Shown piece by piece: positions 9,025-17,064 of a stretch of DNA of 64,000 nucleotides (its first letter is position 1; the number at the start of each line of letters is the position of its first letter). The translations under genes were made by a program, and so were the position numbers. Under the pieces are notes generated by a model that made no database searches, was not told where the DNA came from, and saw only the letters and a list, made by a program, of their open reading frames with translations. This DNA is from Streptomyces sp. NBC_00569. GTDB lineage: Bacteria; Actinomycetota; Actinomycetes; Streptomycetales; Streptomycetaceae. The stretch spans positions 4,947,501 through 5,011,500 of the forward strand of contig NZ_CP107783.1 of NCBI RefSeq assembly GCF_036345255.1. Reading direction: 5' to 3'.

Positions 9025-9689
9025 GCCGGGGCCTCCATGGCGACGCGGAGCGCCGCTATGCCCCGGGATCCGTACGCCTTCACGGAACCGAGGGAGATAC
9101 CCAGGGCATCCGCTACCTGCGCCTCGGTCATGTCCGCGAAGTAGCGCAGGACGAGGACCTCGCGCTGGCGGCGCTGGAGCCCGCGCAGCGCCTGCTTCAG
9201 CGCGTCGCGCTCAAGCAGGTCGTACGCGCCCTCCTCCGCGCTCGCCATGTCGGGCATCGGCTTCGTCAGAAGCTTCAGGCCGAGGATGCGGCGGCGCAGG
9301 GCGGAGCGCGAGAGATTCACGACCGTCTGCCGCAGATACGCGAGCGTCTTCTCGGGATCGCGCACTCTCTTGCGCGCGGAGTGGACCCGGATGAACGCCT
9401 CCTGCACGACGTCCTCGCAGGAGGCCGTGTCGTCCAGGAGCAGGGCCGCGAGACCGAGGAGCGACCGGTAGTGGGCGCGATAGGTCTCGGTCAGATGGTC
9501 GACCGTGGTGCCTGCTGCCATCGTCTCCTCAGCGCCTTCGCGCTGAGCGGGTATGCGGGCAGGCCGCGCTGCTGGCATGGGGGCGATCACCGGCATGCCG
9601 CCGGACGAACCGGACATCCGGGGACGCCGGGGCGGGCGAAGGGCTGCACCCCTCGCCTGAACCGCTGTGAAATCGAGTACCTCTGCCAC
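9021..9689 (-). CDS. ECF RNA polymerase sigma factor (SigE-like family)
   Basis: This 222-residue protein has an unusual ~60-residue N-terminal extension. Sigma-70 region 2 follows (YRSLLGLAALLLDDTASCEDVVQEAFIRV is the 2.1-2.4 area). Region 4 is near residues 160-215 (LQRRQREVLVLRYF, then the HTH MTEAQVADALGISLGSVKAYGSRGI). It starts with GTG and is followed, with overlap, by the membrane protein gene. A second in-frame start could be the Met before AAGTTVDHL, which would remove the extension. The region upstream of the sigma gene ends at the insertion sequence 141 bp away. Confidence 0.88.
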   Translation of the reverse strand: MAEVLDFTAVQARGAALRPPRRPRMSGSSGGMPVIAPMPAARPARIPAQREGAEETMAAGTTVDHLTETYRAHYRSLLGLAALLLDDTASCEDVVQEAFIRVHSARKRVRDPEKTLAYLRQTVVNLSRSALRRRILGLKLLTKPMPDMASAEEGAYDLLERDALKQALRGLQRRQREVLVLRYFADMTEAQVADALGISLGSVKAYGSRGIAALRVAMEAPA

Positions 9690-9830
9690 GCCTGTTGGAC
9701 ACGCTTCCCCCCGTCAGGGTTGTACGCGACAGGCGTCCTGTTTGCGGCAGGCATCATCCATGACGCTGCGTCAAGTGCCCTCATGCGTACCTGCTCTTCC
9801 CCTATGCCCCAGTTTCCACTGGCGCCCCTA

Positions 9831-9847
9831 GGGCCTGTCTTCAAAGG
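9831..9847 (+). repeat. Left terminal inverted repeat of the insertion sequence
   Basis: GGGCCTGTCTTCAAAGG matches the reverse complement of the right end (GAGCCTGTCTTCAAAGG) at 16 of 17 positions. It is preceded by the TA target duplication. Confidence 0.85.
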
Positions 9848-9872
9848 GAGTTGATGGGGCATCATGTAGTGC

Positions 9873-10723
9873 ATGGTGCGGCGGCATGAGCTCTCGGATG
9901 AGGAGTGGGATGTGCTCTCGGGGCTGCTTCCGAGGGCGGAGACGGGGCGGCCTCGGCGGGATGACCGGGTGGTGCTGAACGGGATCGTATGGAAGCTGCG
10001 GACCGGTTCGGCCTGGCGTGATGTGCCCGAGAGGTATGGGTCCTGGCGGACGCTGTACACGCGTTTCCGCAGGTGGGCGTTGGATGGGACCTTCTCGCGG
10101 ATGCTGGAGGCGGCCCAGGCCCGCAAGGATGCAGTCGGGGACATCGACTGGCTGGTGTCGGTGGATTCCACGATTGCCCGCGCTCACCAACACGCGGCAG
10201 GTGCTCGTAAAAAAGGGCGGCCCCAGCGGAATCGGCACACTCTCACGCCCTCGGACGATCCCGTGGCGGACTGACCACGAAAATCCACCTCGCCTGCGAC
10301 GGCCGCGGACGCCCGCTCGGCTTCCTCGTCACGGGTGGCAACGTCAACGATTGCACCCAGTTCGAGCAAGTACTCGCGCGGATCAAAGTCCGGCGCACGG
10401 GACCGGGACGACCGCGTACTCGGCCCGAACATCTCCTGGGCGACAAGGGATACAGCACGCGACACATACGCAGCTACCTGCGGAAACACGGAATCCCGCA
10501 CACCATTCCCGAACGTTCGGACCAGCAGGTCAACCGCCGCCGACGCGGCAGCAACGGCGGTAGACCACCTGCCTTCGACAAGGAACGCTACAAACAGCGC
10601 AACGTCGTCGAGCGTTGCTTCAACGCGTTGAAGCAGTACCGGGCCATCGCCACCCGCTACGACAAGACCCGTGAATCGTATGAGGCAGCCCTCACCATCG
10701 CATCACTCCTGATGTGGATCTGA
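9873..10723 (+). CDS. IS5-family DDE transposase, produced by programmed -1 frameshift
   Basis: The first frame (9873 to the stop ending at 10274) encodes the DUF4096-type N-terminus (RRHELSDEEWDVLSGLLP) and the first catalytic Asp in VSVDSTIARAHQHA. After six As at 10209-10214 the -1 frame continues with a Ser/Ala/His segment, LGRSRGGLTTKIHLACD and LLGDKGYSTR (second Asp). It then gives NVVERCFNALKQYR (Glu) and stops at 10721-10723. The joined product is about 284 residues, normal for this group. The internal stop is therefore not evidence of decay. The shift itself is inferred from the run of A and from reading-frame continuity. Confidence 0.85.
10209..10215 (+). other. Slippery A6G run for -1 frameshifting in the transposase
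   Basis: Zero-frame codons read AAA AAA G at the point where homology to IS5-family transposases moves to the -1 frame. A6G runs are well-known sites of tRNA-Lys slippage in insertion sequences. In an otherwise ~70% GC gene, six consecutive As stand out. Confidence 0.7.
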
Positions 10724-10725
10724 CT

Positions 10726-10742
10726 CCTTTGAAGACAGGCTC
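10726..10742 (-). repeat. Right terminal inverted repeat of the insertion sequence
   Basis: CCTTTGAAGACAGGCTC is the inverted partner of the left end. It begins 2 bp after the transposase stop codon and is followed by the TA duplication. Confidence 0.85.
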
Positions 10743-10778
10743 TAGGCCCTACGCCCCCGAAAGGCGATCGCAAAGACG

Positions 10779-10814
10779 CTCCCCGTCCCGTGCGCGGTTG
10801 CACGGAACGGGGAG
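10779..10814 (-). terminator. Terminator of the ask-asd operon
   Basis: A long hairpin has outer stem CTCCCCGT/ACGGGGAG and inner stem CCGTGC/GCACGG around a GCGGTT-type loop. It lies 146 bp past the asd stop. The insertion sequence landed just beyond it, so ask-asd transcription should not be affected. Confidence 0.7.
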
Positions 10815-10959
10815 GGATCTTCGACGAATCTTCGGGCGCGCGGACCGGCGCGTTCAAGTGGTTAGACCACCGACCGCCCACAGGTCCTTCACAGATCCTA
10901 TAAAGCGCGCCGGATAAAAGAAGACCGAGTCCGCTTTCCGGACGATGAAGAGGCCGAAC

Positions 10960-12027
10960 TCACGCGGCGGGCGGGAACTCCTGGGCCACCAGCTCGGCGA
11001 TCTGCGCGGTGTTGAGGGCCGCGCCCTTGCGCAGGTTGTCCCCGCACACGAAGAACTCGAGCCCGGCCGGGTCGTCGAGGGAGCGCCGGACGCGGCCGAC
11101 CCAGGTCGGGTCGGTGCCCACCACATCGGCGGGCGTGGGGAACTCACCGGCCGCCGGGTTGTCGAAGAGCACGACCCCGGGCGCGGTCGCGAGGATCTCG
11201 CGCGCCTTGTCGACCGTGACCGCGCTCTGGAAGCGGGCGTGGACGGTCAGGGAGTGCGTGGTGACGACGGGGACGCGTACACATGTCACCGCGACCTTGA
11301 GGTCCGGCAGGCCGAGGATCTTGCGGGACTCGTCCCGCACCTTCATCTCCTCGGAGGACCAGCCGTCCTCGCGCAGGGACCCGGCCCACGGCACGACGTT
11401 GAGCGCCACGGGCTCGGGGAAGGGGCCGGTGTTGTCGCCGACGGCGCGGCGTACGTCGCCGGGGTTCGTCCCGAGTTCCGTACCGGCCACGAGCGACATC
11501 TGCTGGCGCAGGGTGTCGATACCGGCGCGGCCGGCCCCGCTGACGGCCTGGTAGCTGGAGACGACCAGCTCGCGCAGCCCGAACTCGGCGTGCAGCGCCC
11601 CGACGGCGACGATCATCGACAGGGTCGTGCAGTTGGGGTTGGCGACGATGCCGCGCGGCCGCACGCGCGCGGCGTGCGGATTGACCTCGGGCACGACGAG
11701 CGGCACGTCCGGGTCCAGGCGGAAGGCGGCCGAGTTGTCGACGACGACCGCCCCCTTGGAGGCGGCGACGGGCGCCCACTGCGCGGAGATCTCGTCGGGT
11801 ACGTCGAACATCGCGACGTCGACGCCGTCGAAGACCTCCTCGCTCAGGGCCAGGACCTCGACCTCCTCCCCCCGCACGGTCAGCTTGCGGCCGGCCGAGC
11901 GCGGGGAGGCGATCAGGCGGATCTCGCCCCAGATGTCCGCGTGCTGCGAAAGGATCTGGAGCATGACCGTGCCGACGGCCCCGGTCGCTCCCACGACCGC
12001 GAGTGTCGGCCTGTCGGTCTGAGCCAT
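10960..12027 (-). CDS. asd: Aspartate-semialdehyde dehydrogenase
   Basis: This 355-residue enzyme reduces aspartyl phosphate to aspartate semialdehyde with NADPH, the branch point for lysine/diaminopimelate, threonine, methionine and isoleucine. The NADP-binding motif VVGATGAVG is at residues ~11-19. The catalytic Cys is C133 in ANPNCTT, and [10 protein letters not shown] and the C-terminal catalytic His region are present. The start codon overlaps the ask stop by one base (TGATG), so the two genes are coupled. Confidence 0.97.
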   Translation of the reverse strand: MAQTDRPTLAVVGATGAVGTVMLQILSQHADIWGEIRLIASPRSAGRKLTVRGEEVEVLALSEEVFDGVDVAMFDVPDEISAQWAPVAASKGAVVVDNSAAFRLDPDVPLVVPEVNPHAARVRPRGIVANPNCTTLSMIVAVGALHAEFGLRELVVSSYQAVSGAGRAGIDTLRQQMSLVAGTELGTNPGDVRRAVGDNTGPFPEPVALNVVPWAGSLREDGWSSEEMKVRDESRKILGLPDLKVAVTCVRVPVVTTHSLTVHARFQSAVTVDKAREILATAPGVVLFDNPAAGEFPTPADVVGTDPTWVGRVRRSLDDPAGLEFFVCGDNLRKGAALNTAQIAELVAQEFPPAA

Positions 12028-12548
12028 CAGCGGCCGGTGCCTCCGTAGACCACGGCCTCGTCGGAGTCCGAGTCGAGCCCGAAGGCGGTGTGCACGGCGC
12101 GCACGGCCTCGTTCACATCGTCTGCGCGCGTGACGACCGAGATGCGGATCTCGGAGGTCGAGATGAGCTCGATGTTGACGCCCGCGTCGCTGAGCGCCTC
12201 GAAGAACCCGGCCGTGACACCCGGGTTCGTCTTCATACCGGCGCCCACGAGGGAGATCTTGGCGATCTGGTCGTCGTACCGCAGGGACTCGAAGCCGACC
12301 GCGGTCCTCGTCTTCTCCAGGGCGTCGATGGCCTTGCGGCCCTCGGTCTTCGGGAGGGTGAAGGAGATGTCCGTCAGGCCGGTCGAGGCCGCGGACACGT
12401 TCTGCACGATCATGTCGATGTTGACCTGGGAGTCCGCGATGGCGCGGAAGATGTTCGCGGCCTCCCCGGGCTTGTCCGGGACACCGACGACGGTGATCTT
12501 CGCCTCGGAGGTGTCGTGAGCGACACCGGAGATGATGGCCTGCTCCAC
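12027..12548 (-). CDS. Aspartate kinase beta subunit from an internal in-frame start
   Basis: In Corynebacterium and other actinobacteria the ask gene yields a second protein from an internal start near residue 250. Here an in-frame GTG is codon 254 (product starting VEQAIISGV), with AAGGGG about 9 nt upstream, giving a 173-residue ACT-domain-only subunit. The position and size match the known beta subunit closely. Internal initiation itself is inferred. Confidence 0.6.
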   Translation of the reverse strand: MEQAIISGVAHDTSEAKITVVGVPDKPGEAANIFRAIADSQVNIDMIVQNVSAASTGLTDISFTLPKTEGRKAIDALEKTRTAVGFESLRYDDQIAKISLVGAGMKTNPGVTAGFFEALSDAGVNIELISTSEIRISVVTRADDVNEAVRAVHTAFGLDSDSDEAVVYGGTGR

Positions 12549-13307
12549 CTTCTGGTCCCCTTGATCAAAGTGCGGTTCGTTGCTGACCCAGGTGCCCTGC
12601 AGTCCCGAGAAGGACGAGCGGACGTGGATCGGGATGTTGTAGCGGCGCGCGTACTCCACACAGCGGTGGAGCAGCACCTTGGACCCGGAGCTGGCGAGCT
12701 CCAGCATGTCCTCGAAGGAGATCCAGTCGATCTTCCGCGCCTTCTTCACGACGCGCGGGTCGGCGGTGAACACACCGTCGACGTCGGTGTAGATCTCGCA
12801 CACCTCGGCGTCGAGCGCCGCGGCGAGGGCGACCGCCGTCGTGTCGGACCCGCCACGGCCGAGCGTGGTGATGTCCTTCTTGTCCTGGCTGACGCCCTGG
12901 AACCCGGCGACGATGGCGATGTTGCCCTCGTCGAGCGCCGTCCTGATCCGTCCCGGGGTCACATCGATGATCCGGGCTTTGTTGTGGACCGAGTCGGTGA
13001 TGACGCCGGCCTGACTGCCCGTGAACGACTGGGCCTCGTGGCCCAGGTTTTTGATCGCCATGGCCAGCAGGGCCATGGAGATCCGCTCCCCGGCGGTCAG
13101 CAGCATGTCGAATTCGCGCCCGGCAGGGATCGGGGATACCTGCCCGGCGAGATCGATCAACTCATCCGTCGTGTCGCCCATCGCGGACACCACGACAACC
13201 ACCTGGTTGCCGTTCTTCTTGGCGTCGACGATTCGCTTGGCGACCCGCTTGATGCCTTCGGCATCGGCTACGGAGGAGCCTCCGTACTTCTGCACGACAA
13301 GGCCCAC
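12027..13307 (-). CDS. ask: Aspartate kinase (alpha subunit, ACT-regulated)
   Basis: This 426-residue enzyme phosphorylates aspartate. The N-terminal kinase domain starts with the hallmark [11 protein letters not shown], and the nucleotide/aspartate sites include [14 protein letters not shown]. Two ACT domains follow from about residue 260 ([11 protein letters not shown] and [19 protein letters not shown]) and normally carry concerted lysine/threonine feedback. It is co-transcribed with asd. An internal GTG gives the separate beta subunit. Confidence 0.97.
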   Translation of the reverse strand: MGLVVQKYGGSSVADAEGIKRVAKRIVDAKKNGNQVVVVVSAMGDTTDELIDLAGQVSPIPAGREFDMLLTAGERISMALLAMAIKNLGHEAQSFTGSQAGVITDSVHNKARIIDVTPGRIRTALDEGNIAIVAGFQGVSQDKKDITTLGRGGSDTTAVALAAALDAEVCEIYTDVDGVFTADPRVVKKARKIDWISFEDMLELASSGSKVLLHRCVEYARRYNIPIHVRSSFSGLQGTWVSNEPHFDQGDQKVEQAIISGVAHDTSEAKITVVGVPDKPGEAANIFRAIADSQVNIDMIVQNVSAASTGLTDISFTLPKTEGRKAIDALEKTRTAVGFESLRYDDQIAKISLVGAGMKTNPGVTAGFFEALSDAGVNIELISTSEIRISVVTRADDVNEAVRAVHTAFGLDSDSDEAVVYGGTGR

Positions 13308-13555
13308 GTGCGCTCCTCGCTCAGTTTGTCTCGGTCGGCTCAGTCTAACGAGCGGCCGAAATCAGCCCCGGGAATACCACATCCTGAGATGTCCCGCTCA
13401 GAAGGTGATCGCCGGGCACAGGACCCGGTGGGGGCTTCACGCTCCGGCCGCTCGGACAGGCGCATGCCCGCGCCCCGGCCCGGCAACCGGAAAAGTGGGG
13501 TGGGTCACTTCACCGGCCGGATCGTTTCACCGGGGAGCACCCATGGGACGGAGGG

Positions 13556-14215
13556 TCATTTCACCGTTCGGAGCCCCAGCGGACCCGCGATCTCCTCAGC
13601 CATGACCTTGCCCGCGGCCTCGGCGAGGGCGTCCTCGGCGAGGTCCTCGTCGGTGTCGAGGCCGTCCAGGTCGTCCAGCGGCTGGTTGAGGCGGACGTGC
13701 GCGACCAGCGACTGGAGCGCGCGCAGGGCGCCGGAGGCCGTGGAGCCCCAGTTCGAGAAGTAGGAGAACTGCCACCACCACAGGGCCTCGGTGGTGCGGC
13801 CCGCGCGGTAATGAGCCATGCCGTGGCGCAGATCGGCCATGACGTCGGCCAGGTCGTCCGAGATCCGGCAGGCGACCGGCGCCTTGCGGGGCTCGTACGG
13901 GTCGAAGACCTCGGAGTAGACGTCGATCGGCTCCAGGAGCGTGGCGAGCTTCTGGCGCAGGTCGTCGACGTCCGGCTCGGGGCCGAGATCGGGCTCGTAG
14001 CGCTCGTCGGGGACGATGTCCTCGTGCGCGCCGAGCCGGCCGCCCGCGAGGAGCAGCTGGGAGACCTCGAGGAGCAGGAAGGGCACGGCCGAGTCCGGCT
14101 CGTCACCCTTCGCCACCTCGGCGACCGCGACGAGGAAGGACTCGATCTGGTCCGAGATCTGGACCGCGAAGTCGTCCGGATGGTCCTTGACGGTGTTCAG
14201 CGTGGCGTCAGACAT
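13556..14215 (-). CDS. DUF5063 domain-containing protein
   Basis: This 219-residue, mainly helical, acidic protein contains [14 protein letters not shown] and the Trp/aromatic-rich segment [25 protein letters not shown]. It is a conserved actinobacterial gene that habitually follows recR. The 8-bp overlap with recR indicates translational coupling and a possible accessory role to recombination, though none has been shown. No catalytic motif is visible. Confidence 0.85.
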   Translation of the reverse strand: MSDATLNTVKDHPDDFAVQISDQIESFLVAVAEVAKGDEPDSAVPFLLLEVSQLLLAGGRLGAHEDIVPDERYEPDLGPEPDVDDLRQKLATLLEPIDVYSEVFDPYEPRKAPVACRISDDLADVMADLRHGMAHYRAGRTTEALWWWQFSYFSNWGSTASGALRALQSLVAHVRLNQPLDDLDGLDTDEDLAEDALAEAAGKVMAEEIAGPLGLRTVK

Positions 14216-14807
14216 CTAGGAGTCGTCTCCCCTCGAAGGCGCGGCCGAGCGTGACCTCGTCCGCGTATTCCAGGTCGCCCCCGACCGGGAGCCCGCTGGC
14301 CAGGCGGGTGACCTTGAGGCCCATCGGCTTGATCATGCGGGCGAGGTACGTCGCCGTGGCCTCGCCCTCCAGGTTCGGGTCCGTGGCCAGGATCAGCTCG
14401 GTGACCGTTCCGTCGGCGAGGCGGGCGAGGAGTTCCCTTATCCGCAGGTCGTCCGGGCCGACGCCCTCGATGGGGCTGATCGCCCCGCCGAGCACGTGGT
14501 ACTTGCCCCGGAACTCGCGGGTCCGCTCGATCGCGACGACGTCCTTGGGCTCCTCGACGACACAGATCACCGTCAGGTCGCGGCGCGGGTCGCGGCAGAT
14601 GTTGCACAGCTCCTCCTGCGCCACATTGCCGCAGGTCGCGCAGAAGCGGACCTTGGCCTTGACCTCCATGAGGGCCTGCGCGAGACGCCGTACGTCCGTC
14701 GGCTCCGCCTGCAGGATGTGGAAGGCGATCCGCTGCGCGCTCTTGGGACCGACGCCCGGCAGCCTGCCGAGCTCGTCGATGAGGTCCTGGACCACGCCTT
14801 CGTACAC
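14208..14807 (-). CDS. recR: Recombination protein RecR
   Basis: At 199 residues it has the family's standard length. Order of domains: an N-terminal HhH region ([16 protein letters not shown]), a C4 zinc finger (CATCGN...CNICRD), then a Toprim domain ([15 protein letters not shown]) and a C-terminal Walker-like segment ([15 protein letters not shown], here [16 protein letters not shown]). RecR acts with RecF/RecO in gap repair and loading of RecA. It sits in the usual ybaB-recR order. Confidence 0.97.
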   Translation of the reverse strand: MYEGVVQDLIDELGRLPGVGPKSAQRIAFHILQAEPTDVRRLAQALMEVKAKVRFCATCGNVAQEELCNICRDPRRDLTVICVVEEPKDVVAIERTREFRGKYHVLGGAISPIEGVGPDDLRIRELLARLADGTVTELILATDPNLEGEATATYLARMIKPMGLKVTRLASGLPVGGDLEYADEVTLGRAFEGRRLLDV

Positions 14808-14897
14808 GGAGTGCCTTCCGACTTCTGCTTGATGGTGCTGTGCCGCTGAGCATGCCAGCCGCTGAGTAGTACGTACGTTAGTTGCGGTGGGGCTTCC

Positions 14898-15239
14898 TTA
14901 GAAGGGAAGCCCCGGGATGCCTCCGCCGCCCAGGCCCTGGGCCAGCGGGCCGAGCTTCTGCTGCTGGAGCGCCTGCGCGTTCTCGTTCGCCGCCTGGACC
15001 GCCGCGACGACCAGGTCGGCGAGGGTCTCGGTGTCCTCGGGGTCGACCGCCTTCGGGTCGATGACGAGGCCGCGCAGCTCGCCGGAGCCGGTCACCGTCG
15101 CCTTGACCAGACCGCCGCCGGCCTGGCCCTCGACCTCGGTCCTGCCCAGCTCTTCCTGCGCCTTGGCGAGGTCCTGCTGCATCTTCTGGGCCTGCTGCAG
15201 CAGCTGCTGCATATTGGGCTGGCCACCACCGGGAATCAC
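14898..15239 (-). CDS. YbaB/EbfC family nucleoid-associated protein
   Basis: The product is 113 residues: a coiled-coil N-terminus ([22 protein letters not shown]), then the conserved [18 protein letters not shown] and the [15 protein letters not shown] helix. YbaB dimers bind DNA and often accompany recR and dnaX. The GTG start at 15239 is chosen because AGGAG lies 6 nt upstream and the N-terminus then fits homologues ([11 protein letters not shown]). The upstream ATG would add 13 residues that look unrelated. Confidence 0.93.
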   Translation of the reverse strand: MIPGGGQPNMQQLLQQAQKMQQDLAKAQEELGRTEVEGQAGGGLVKATVTGSGELRGLVIDPKAVDPEDTETLADLVVAAVQAANENAQALQQQKLGPLAQGLGGGGIPGLPF

Positions 15240-15507
15240 GATCAGCTCCTGTTGCGTCCTGTTTCGACCTGCGACCACGGGCGGGTTCTCCGCCCTGGAA
15301 CGAGCCTACGTGGTCGGGGTGTCGCCCGCCCCGGCACCTTTCGCTGCACTCTTTCGAGTGAGTCGAGCTGCCTGCCTATACCTGATCAAGGCCCTCTTCC
15401 GGGCGGAAATACCGCGAAAACGGGTCCTTGGCCACCCATTGGGCGGTAGGAAGATGCTCTGCACATGAGCCCCATCCGTGACCAGGACCAGTCGTAGGGA
15501 GTGCCGG

Positions 15508-16269
15508 GTGAGCCAGCCGGAGATGCAGCCCGAGGGACCGCCGCAGGAGGAGCGGGGCGCCCGGGGCGAGCGCAGTGACGGCACGGGTGACGCGGTGCGG
15601 CCGGGCGACCTGACCGGGCGGACGTTTCCCGTCGGTGACTGGGGCGAGCCCGCCGAGCGGCTCGACGAGCTCTACCGGTGGGTGGAGCGCGGGGCGCTCG
15701 ACACGGCGCACTGGTACCTCGCCGACCGGGTGTGGAAGCGGCGCGGGGCGCGGGCGCTGCGGGGCGGTGCGGTCGCCGGTGCCGTGTCGGGGGCGGCGCT
15801 GCCGCTGCTCGATCTGACCGGGGCGCTCGGCGGGGTCGCGCCCTGGGGGTATCTGGCGCTGCTGCTCGCGGTGGCGTGCGTGGCCTGCGACCGGTACTTC
15901 GGGCTCACGTCGGGCTGGATAAGGGACGTGGCCACGGCCCAGGCGGTGCAGCGGCGGCTTCAGGCGCTCCAGTTCGACTGGGCGTCGGAGAGCGTGCGGG
16001 AGGTGCTCGGCCCGACGGAGGGCACGGCCAGTGAGGCCGCCGAGCGGTGCCTGTCGGTGCTGCGGCGCTTCACGGACGACGTGACGGAGCTGGTGCGGTC
16101 GGAGACGGCGGACTGGATGGTGGAATTCCGCTCGGGTCCCGCGCCGCTGGTGATGCAGTCCTCCGTCGCCCCGGGCACCCGCCCCGTGGAGCCGCCGCCG
16201 GGCCGCTTCCCGCTCCCCCCGGGCGCCCGCCCGAACATGCCCCGCCAGCGCCCGCCCGAGCCGCGCTGA
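15508..16269 (+). CDS. SLATT-domain-like two-helix membrane protein
   Basis: This 253-residue protein has an acidic, disordered N-terminus. The motif LDELYRWVERGALDTAHWYLADRVWKRRGAR leads into two adjacent transmembrane helices (about residues 90-108 and 112-130) and then a long cytosolic helix (QAVQRRLQALQFDW). The C-terminus is Pro-rich. SLATT domains are predicted pore-forming effectors of nucleotide-signal or conflict systems, but no nucleotide cyclase is next door. The GTG at 15508 has AGGGAG about 8 nt upstream. A GTG/ATG 30 nt earlier is less likely. Assignment rests on topology and motif recall. Confidence 0.65.
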   Translation: MSQPEMQPEGPPQEERGARGERSDGTGDAVRPGDLTGRTFPVGDWGEPAERLDELYRWVERGALDTAHWYLADRVWKRRGARALRGGAVAGAVSGAALPLLDLTGALGGVAPWGYLALLLAVACVACDRYFGLTSGWIRDVATAQAVQRRLQALQFDWASESVREVLGPTEGTASEAAERCLSVLRRFTDDVTELVRSETADWMVEFRSGPAPLVMQSSVAPGTRPVEPPPGRFPLPPGARPNMPRQRPPEPR

Positions 16270-16345
16270 CCGCTCCTCGTCCTGCCTGGGGCGGTGCGGT
16301 CGGGCGGGCCCGTGGCGGGGCGCGGTTCGGGCGCGGGGCTCCGGG

Positions 16346-16996
16346 TCAACTGAAGATGATCATGGAACCTTGGGCCAGGCTCCGGGTCGCGGCCGCGTGC
16401 AGGCCGAGCCAGACATGGCGTTCGCGGGCGAAGGGGCTGTTGTCGAGGGGGGCCGGCGCCGCCGGTTCCTCCAGCGCCGTGGGGCCCTCCGGCGGGACCG
16501 GGGGCGCCGGCGGGTTGGCCGGGTCTATGCCGATCGACCGGGCCACGTACTCCAGTTCCCGCAGGAGCGCGTGCGAGGAGCAGAGGGGGCCACCGCCGGC
16601 GAGGAGTTCGTCGTTGGACAGCGGACTCGGGAAGTCCACGGGGACGTACGCTCCCGCGTGGTCGTAGTGCCAGACCAGATGCGACTGCTGCGCCGTCGTC
16701 TCGAACATCTCCAGGAGCTGCTCGTAGTCGCCGCCCAGTTCGTCGACCGGCGTGACGGCGAGGCCGCACATCTGGAGGAGGTACGCGCGCCGCAGGAAGT
16801 GCAGCGCGTCGTAGTCGAAGCCGGCGACGGGGGCCACGTCACCGGAGAGTCCCGGCATGTACGAGTAGACCGGCACCGGTGGCAGTCCTGCCTCGTGCAA
16901 CGCCTTGTCGTAGAGCGCGAGTTCCTCGGCGAAGGGGTTGTCGGGGCTGTGGCACAGCACATCGACGAGCGGGACCAGCCACAGGTCACAGGCCAA
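16346..16996 (-). CDS. Conserved actinobacterial protein of unknown function (TTG start)
   Basis: This 216-residue soluble protein begins ACDLWLVPLVDVLCHSPDN. It contains aromatic-rich conserved-looking stretches (GFDYDALHFLRRAYLLQ, HLVWHYDHAGAYVPVDF). The TTG at 16996 is chosen because GGAGGA stands 7 nt upstream, and the longer open frame shows no coding character before it. It is the last gene of a minus-strand run that includes the glycosyltransferase, 68 bp upstream. I do not recognise a catalytic motif and assign no function. Confidence 0.7.
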   Translation of the reverse strand: MACDLWLVPLVDVLCHSPDNPFAEELALYDKALHEAGLPPVPVYSYMPGLSGDVAPVAGFDYDALHFLRRAYLLQMCGLAVTPVDELGGDYEQLLEMFETTAQQSHLVWHYDHAGAYVPVDFPSPLSNDELLAGGGPLCSSHALLRELEYVARSIGIDPANPPAPPVPPEGPTALEEPAAPAPLDNSPFARERHVWLGLHAAATRSLAQGSMIIFS

Positions 16997-17064
16997 GGCG
17001 ACTCCTCCGGTGGTGAAGGCCGTAATGAACGGCGGAAAGGCAGCGTAATGCGCGCGGAGCCGGT

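Larger units (their letters stand above)
9831..10742 (+). mobile_element. IS5-family (IS427-like) insertion sequence, 912 bp, apparently intact
   Basis: The element is bounded by 17-bp terminal inverted repeats with one mismatch and flanked by a TA duplication (9829-9830 and 10743-10744). It encodes a single transposase in two frames joined by a -1 frameshift. It sits between the promoter side of the ECF sigma gene and the asd terminator, and disrupts no recognisable gene. All DDE motifs are readable, so it may still be active. Confidence 0.88.

Noticed and set aside
9688..9736. 8-bp inverted repeat ACGCCTGT/ACAGGCGT at the sigma gene start
   Set aside because: It is short, with a 33-nt loop that overlaps the start codon. 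It is weak support for an operator.
10240..10280. Transposase pseudogene with an in-frame stop
   Set aside because: The A6G run and uninterrupted homology in the -1 frame, with all DDE motifs present, favour a programmed frameshift.
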